Source: Pediococcus inopinatus (lineage in GTDB: Bacteria > Bacillota > Bacilli > Lactobacillales > Lactobacillaceae). From it: a stretch of 64,000 nucleotides of DNA. The notes below the pieces were generated by a model, which worked only from the letters and a program-made list of their open reading frames with translations, was not told where the DNA came from and did no database searches. The position numbers were made by a program, and so were the translations under genes. The DNA lies in assembly GCF_002982135.1 (NCBI RefSeq), contig NZ_CP019981.1, forward strand, positions 62,001 to 126,000, written 5' to 3'. The stretch's first letter is position 1; each line of letters starts with the position of its first letter. Below, one piece after another: positions 61,417 through 64,000 of this stretch.

Positions 61417-61744
61417 CATGGGCATCGCGTAGAAGTTTTGCTTGTTGAAAAACATGTGAGCAGTTTACAGTCAGAATTATGTGTTTAACTCAAAAGTTTG
61501 GATGCGCGATTTACGAGAGTATGATTTGATACCGTAAATCATGGGCATCGATAGATAAAAGTTTGGTGTTGAAGAACATTATGAGTTGTTAAGGTAGTTA
61601 GTACTTGGCTCGAAAAACCTGGATGTGCGGTTCGTGACTTAAAACGTCATGAGTCATGAGCATCGATTCAAAAAAGTTTTGATGTTGAAAAATATCAAGA
61701 GCAGTCAAAGTAGTTGGTACTTGGCTCAAAAATCTGGATGTGCG
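61417..61744 (+). repeat. three tandem ~120-nt modules inside the noncoding RNA
   Basis: Each module reads CATGRGCATCG, then an AAGTTT-G-TGTTGAARAACAT-like middle, a GTACTTGGCTCAAAA-like segment and TGGATGYGCG. Junction hairpins keep a GATGY/GCATC base but use different upper stems: GATTTACG/CGTAAATC (61508-61515 with 61533-61540) and GTGACT/AGTCAT (61634-61639 with 61652-61657). Changed sequence with retained pairing argues for selection on RNA structure. Confidence 0.75.
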
Positions 61745-62181
61745 AATGATGGGTGCATAATCTTCTTGGTAAATGTTGCAACTGGTTTAGATTTAGATTA
61801 AATGTTTTTGTTGATATGTAGTTGAACTTCGGTTTAAGTAGGTGTTGCCAATGACAAGAGAAAACGTAAGTTAGAAATAACTTACAGAGTTCCAAATTAT
61901 AAGAAAAATTGTGTAGTAAGAACAAATAGAAGTACGTTTGCGGAGGGTATTCAGCATAAAAAAACTTAATGCTTCCAAAACCGTCTTTAATCACCGTTAG
62001 CCTGTATTTTGTGTATGTATCAAGTGGGGTTCAAACTTACGCTGATCATATTAGCAGATTTTGATAACGACGATCACAGGTAGGTCAGGTTCACGACGGT
62101 AGAACAATAGAACAATGAAGGTGTAATGTTATTAACAAATTTGATTTTGAAGATGTTAATCGCGAAATCCTTTCCTCGTAG

Positions 62182-62224
62182 GTAGACTTTAAGCTTTGAG
62201 AAGAACTTAGAGTCTACTTTTTTT
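62182..62224 (+). terminator. terminator of the noncoding RNA
   Basis: GTAGACTTTAAG pairs with CTTAGAGTCTAC (one wobble) followed by TTTTTTT, 5 nt after the 3' closing arm of the RNA. Confidence 0.92.
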
Positions 62225-62235
62225 GCGTCCAAAAA

Positions 62236-62268
62236 CAAAAAAATAGCAGCCATGGAGCGCTACTATTT
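62236..62268 (-). terminator. terminator of the NlpC/P60 gene
   Basis: On the minus strand AAATAGTAGC and GCTGCTATTT form the stem, followed by TTTTTTG, 14 bp after the stop codon. Confidence 0.78.
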
Positions 62269-62282
62269 GCGAGCTATTTAGT

Positions 62283-63014
62283 TTAATAGAGAGTGGCTGG
62301 ACGAGAGTAACCAACGCAATGCCACCATGGAGAAGCAACCTTTTCGGTAATTACGCCTCGATTTTGAGCATCAATCATTTTACCGCTACCTACATAGATA
62401 CCAACATGGGTGATGCGCTTTTTACTGCTACCGAAGAAAACCAAATCGCCTTTTTTTCGTGAACCAGTGGAAGCTTTTTTATACTTATTGTATTGAGATT
62501 GTGCGGTTCTTGGTAAAGTCTTGTTAACGGATTTCTTGTAAACATACTTTGATAAACCGGAACAATCAAAACGATTGGGACCAACAGCGCCATAAACGTA
62601 ACGTTTGCCTAATTGCTTATGAGCATAACTATAAACTTTAGAGTAGAGCGCTGTTCCTGGCTTAACTTTAAGATAGCCATGCCAAACCCAGCCAGAAGCC
62701 TTACCGTTAGAGCTAATTGCATAATAGTATTGAGTGCGAACACCGTTTCTTAAGATGACACGTGATTTGGTGACCCGCCAAGTGGTTCTTGGATAATTTT
62801 TTAAATAGTGGTTAGTTTTGAAACTTACATAAGGTAGCTTACCGTTCAAGTTAAACATGTTGCCTTTAGCACTTGTCCGAACGTAAGGCTTTACGGCCAC
62901 ATTCTTTGTAGAAACCACCCGAAACTTAGTTGCAGCGTGTGCTTGCGTTGTTGAAACGGCGGTGATGCCGATAAAAATAGAAAGAATCGCGAATAGTTTT
63001 ATTATGTATCTCAT
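62283..63014 (-). CDS. secreted NlpC/P60 family peptidoglycan hydrolase
   Basis: A 243-residue exported protein. The signal peptide (residues 1-27, cleavage near AHA-AT) precedes a ~95-residue SH3-like wall-binding part with basic, Tyr-rich strands (residues ~30-120). The NlpC/P60 domain occupies ~125-243, with the catalytic Cys in RFDCSGL (about residue 150), His in ITHVGIYVG (about 203) and a third polar residue in the following DAQNRG stretch. It should cleave D-Glu-diaminoacid bonds in muropeptides. AGTACGGGGGTACGTC precedes ATG 63014. Confidence 0.9.
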   Translation of the reverse strand: MRYIIKLFAILSIFIGITAVSTTQAHAATKFRVVSTKNVAVKPYVRTSAKGNMFNLNGKLPYVSFKTNHYLKNYPRTTWRVTKSRVILRNGVRTQYYYAISSNGKASGWVWHGYLKVKPGTALYSKVYSYAHKQLGKRYVYGAVGPNRFDCSGLSKYVYKKSVNKTLPRTAQSQYNKYKKASTGSRKKGDLVFFGSSKKRITHVGIYVGSGKMIDAQNRGVITEKVASPWWHCVGYSRPATLY

Positions 63015-63171
63015 GACGTACCCCCGTACTAAATGTTTAATTACTATAATTACGGGTTAAATATTACAACGAAGTAACTAAGCTGTCTCAATGCGATTAA
63101 GTAAAGAAGAAGGATTGAAACAAATTGACTAGTATTCAAAGGTAAATTGAGTTAGTAATATCGATTTAAAA

Positions 63172-63202
63172 CAAAAAAAGAGCCACGAAATGGGGACTCT
63201 TA
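63172..63202 (-). terminator. terminator of the unknown gene
   Basis: On the minus strand AAGAGTCC pairs with GGCTCTT around CCATTTCGT, followed by a T7 run. Confidence 0.75.
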
Positions 63203-63221
63203 ATGATTGCAAAATATGAAA

Positions 63222-63659
63222 TTAATTAACATTATCTAAAGGGAATTGTTTTGAAGCATGTTTTTTCTTGAGGAGACGAAGCTGATCTTTCAAGCTCTGA
63301 ATTTTATCGTCATGCTTGATTTTCCAGTCCTTGTAGGTAGATCGAGTATCCGTGTCACCAATTTCAAGACCAGTTTCAAGCCAGAAAACAGCTTCGGTTA
63401 AGCTTGCAAAATTCTTCATCCATAATGTGTGACCGTTGTCCGAATCAAACGCAACGTATGATTTATAGTGCTTTGTAAGGTAGGTGTGCTTCATGATTTT
63501 GAAAGCTTTACGCTGCCTTGTCAGTTTGTAATCGGGTAAAATAAAATGGCCTTGTGATTTGAGTTCTGGAACGTTGTTATTGCGCTTTTGTTCTTTATAA
63601 TCGGTTAAAAATTCTTTAGCTGTTGGTTCGGTGATTAGTTCAACATCGATTTGACTCAT
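63222..63659 (-). CDS. unknown cytosolic protein
   Basis: A 145-residue basic protein with no signal peptide or membrane segment. The N-terminal third is charged, the middle has aromatic strands (YKSYVAFDSDNGHTLWMKNF), and the C-terminus is a Lys-rich helix (KIQSLKDQLRLLKKKH) that may form a coiled coil. ATG 63659 is chosen because AGGGGG lies 7 nt upstream. The gene has its own terminator. No family recognised. Confidence 0.65.
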   Translation of the reverse strand: MSQIDVELITEPTAKEFLTDYKEQKRNNNVPELKSQGHFILPDYKLTRQRKAFKIMKHTYLTKHYKSYVAFDSDNGHTLWMKNFASLTEAVFWLETGLEIGDTDTRSTYKDWKIKHDDKIQSLKDQLRLLKKKHASKQFPLDNVN

Positions 63660-64000
63660 GGTCATTCCCCCTAGGATATAATAGTTATATTTTACCATAA
63701 GAATTAATTTTTTACTCATATAAACCCAGTAATTAGTACAATTTTAAGAGAGTTTTAAAAAAATAACTGCATTTCGTAGAGCTTCCGTATTGAGTATTTT
63801 GCAAAAATCTTCTATAATTTTTAGTAGATAGAGATTATTCATTATTATTAATATACATACGAGCCTTGTGGTAATAAGTCAAGTATGTAAAAAGCTTTGT
63901 TTTTATTATTAATCAGTTCTTGAGAGTATAGCTTCCCCAGCCCACTAAAACAGTTAATTTAGCGGGTTAAGAAGGGACTCAGTATCGTAAACTCGAAAGC
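63660..64000. other. gene-free right end of the window
   Basis: AT-rich, with no credible coding frame. The only structure noted is an 11-bp imperfect hairpin AGCCCACTAAA/TTTAGCGGGTT at 63939-63968 without a T run. Confidence 0.5.

Larger units (their letters stand above)
61287..62224 (+). ncRNA. large structured noncoding RNA with closed ends and three tandem modules
   Basis: A ~940-nt gene-free transcript between a promoter and a strong terminator. The first bases GAGGAAAGG (61288-61296) are perfectly complementary to CCTTTCCTC (62169-62177), and the adjoining AATTTCCGATTAAC (61307-61320) pairs with GTTAATCGCGAAAT (62155-62168), so the ends close the molecule. The 5' half holds three modules spaced 123 and 115 nt, each from CATGRGCATCG (61417, 61540, 61655) to TGGATGYGCG (ending 61508, 61629, 61744). 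Module junctions fold into hairpins. Size and shape recall large ornate RNAs such as GOLLD or ROOL, but I cannot assign a class. Confidence 0.75.

Noticed and set aside
61417..61744. CRISPR array
   Set aside because: Units are ~115-123 nt, only three, diverged throughout, without constant-length unique spacers and without cas genes nearby.
61695..61994. A 99-codon minus-strand frame
   Set aside because: It lies antisense to the structured RNA, has no ribosome site and no recognisable domain.

Overview
The window reads as chromosomal DNA of a lactic acid bacterium of the family Lactobacillaceae. It is AT-rich, carries several lactose/cellobiose-type PTS loci with GH1 phospho-glycosidases, cre-like CcpA boxes, a LicT/LacT RAT-terminator leader, a firmicute-type galK-galT pair, and the backbone blocks rsmA-veg-ispE and purR-glmU-prs. 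The species cannot be fixed from the sequence alone.

Layout. 1-6.4 kb: the 3' end of rsmA, a block of palindromic repeats, then accessory genes (Rgg-type regulator, MFS exporter, two decayed genes, DUF2316 protein, decarboxylase-like amidohydrolase) lying between rsmA and veg. 6.4-7.8 kb: an intact ISL3-family insertion sequence with an 8-bp target duplication, inserted directly behind the veg stop codon. 7.9-12.8 kb: M20 peptidase, ispE, small membrane proteins, hemolysin III/TrhA, TetR regulator and DUF2798 protein. 12.8-17.5 kb: a lactose PTS operon (lacT-lacF-lacE-lacG) behind a cre, a promoter and a RAT/terminator switch, with lacT frameshifted. 17.6-24.1 kb: phosphatase, two Usp proteins, galK-galT and a cytosolic multicopper oxidase. 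24.1-27.2 kb (minus): a TrpXYZ-like ABC transporter behind a ~290-nt leader with structured RNA and two terminators. 27.2-29.4 kb: an Lsa-type ABC-F protein and a small membrane protein. 29.4-41.5 kb: a beta-glucoside PTS island with two EIICs, one IIB, one IIA, two phospho-beta-glucosidases, two GntR/HutC regulators, one RpiR regulator and a MupG/DUF871 protein. 41.6-45.9 kb: a tightly overlapping acyltransferase-GT8-GT8-acyltransferase operon and a convergent TetR regulator that share an operator-like sequence. 45.9-47.6 kb: a frameshifted IS1202-type element with a 27-bp target duplication. 47.7-51.2 kb: unknown protein, CPBP protease, small membrane protein, Eis-type acetyltransferase. 51.3-54.2 kb: intergenic repeats and a zinc ABC transporter behind a Zur-box-like site. 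54.3-57.7 kb: purR-glmU-prs. 57.9-60.8 kb: a repeat-containing surface protein with a nonsense codon in its signal peptide, and an IS30-family element. 61.2-62.2 kb: a gene-free stretch with its own promoter and terminator that looks like a large structured noncoding RNA. 62.2-64 kb: a secreted NlpC/P60 protein and an unknown gene.

How it fits together. Most accessory content concerns uptake and hydrolysis of beta-linked sugars under CcpA and substrate-specific control. The GntR-type operators (GT-N4-AC cores) fall inside or beside the PTS promoters. The strongest candidate for something undescribed is the RNA at 61.29-62.22 kb: its 5' and 3' ends are complementary and it contains three ~115-123-nt tandem modules separated by hairpins whose stems differ in sequence but keep their pairing. 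Second are the trpXYZ-like leader, which matches no riboswitch class I recognise, and the TetR-controlled GT8/acyltransferase operon.
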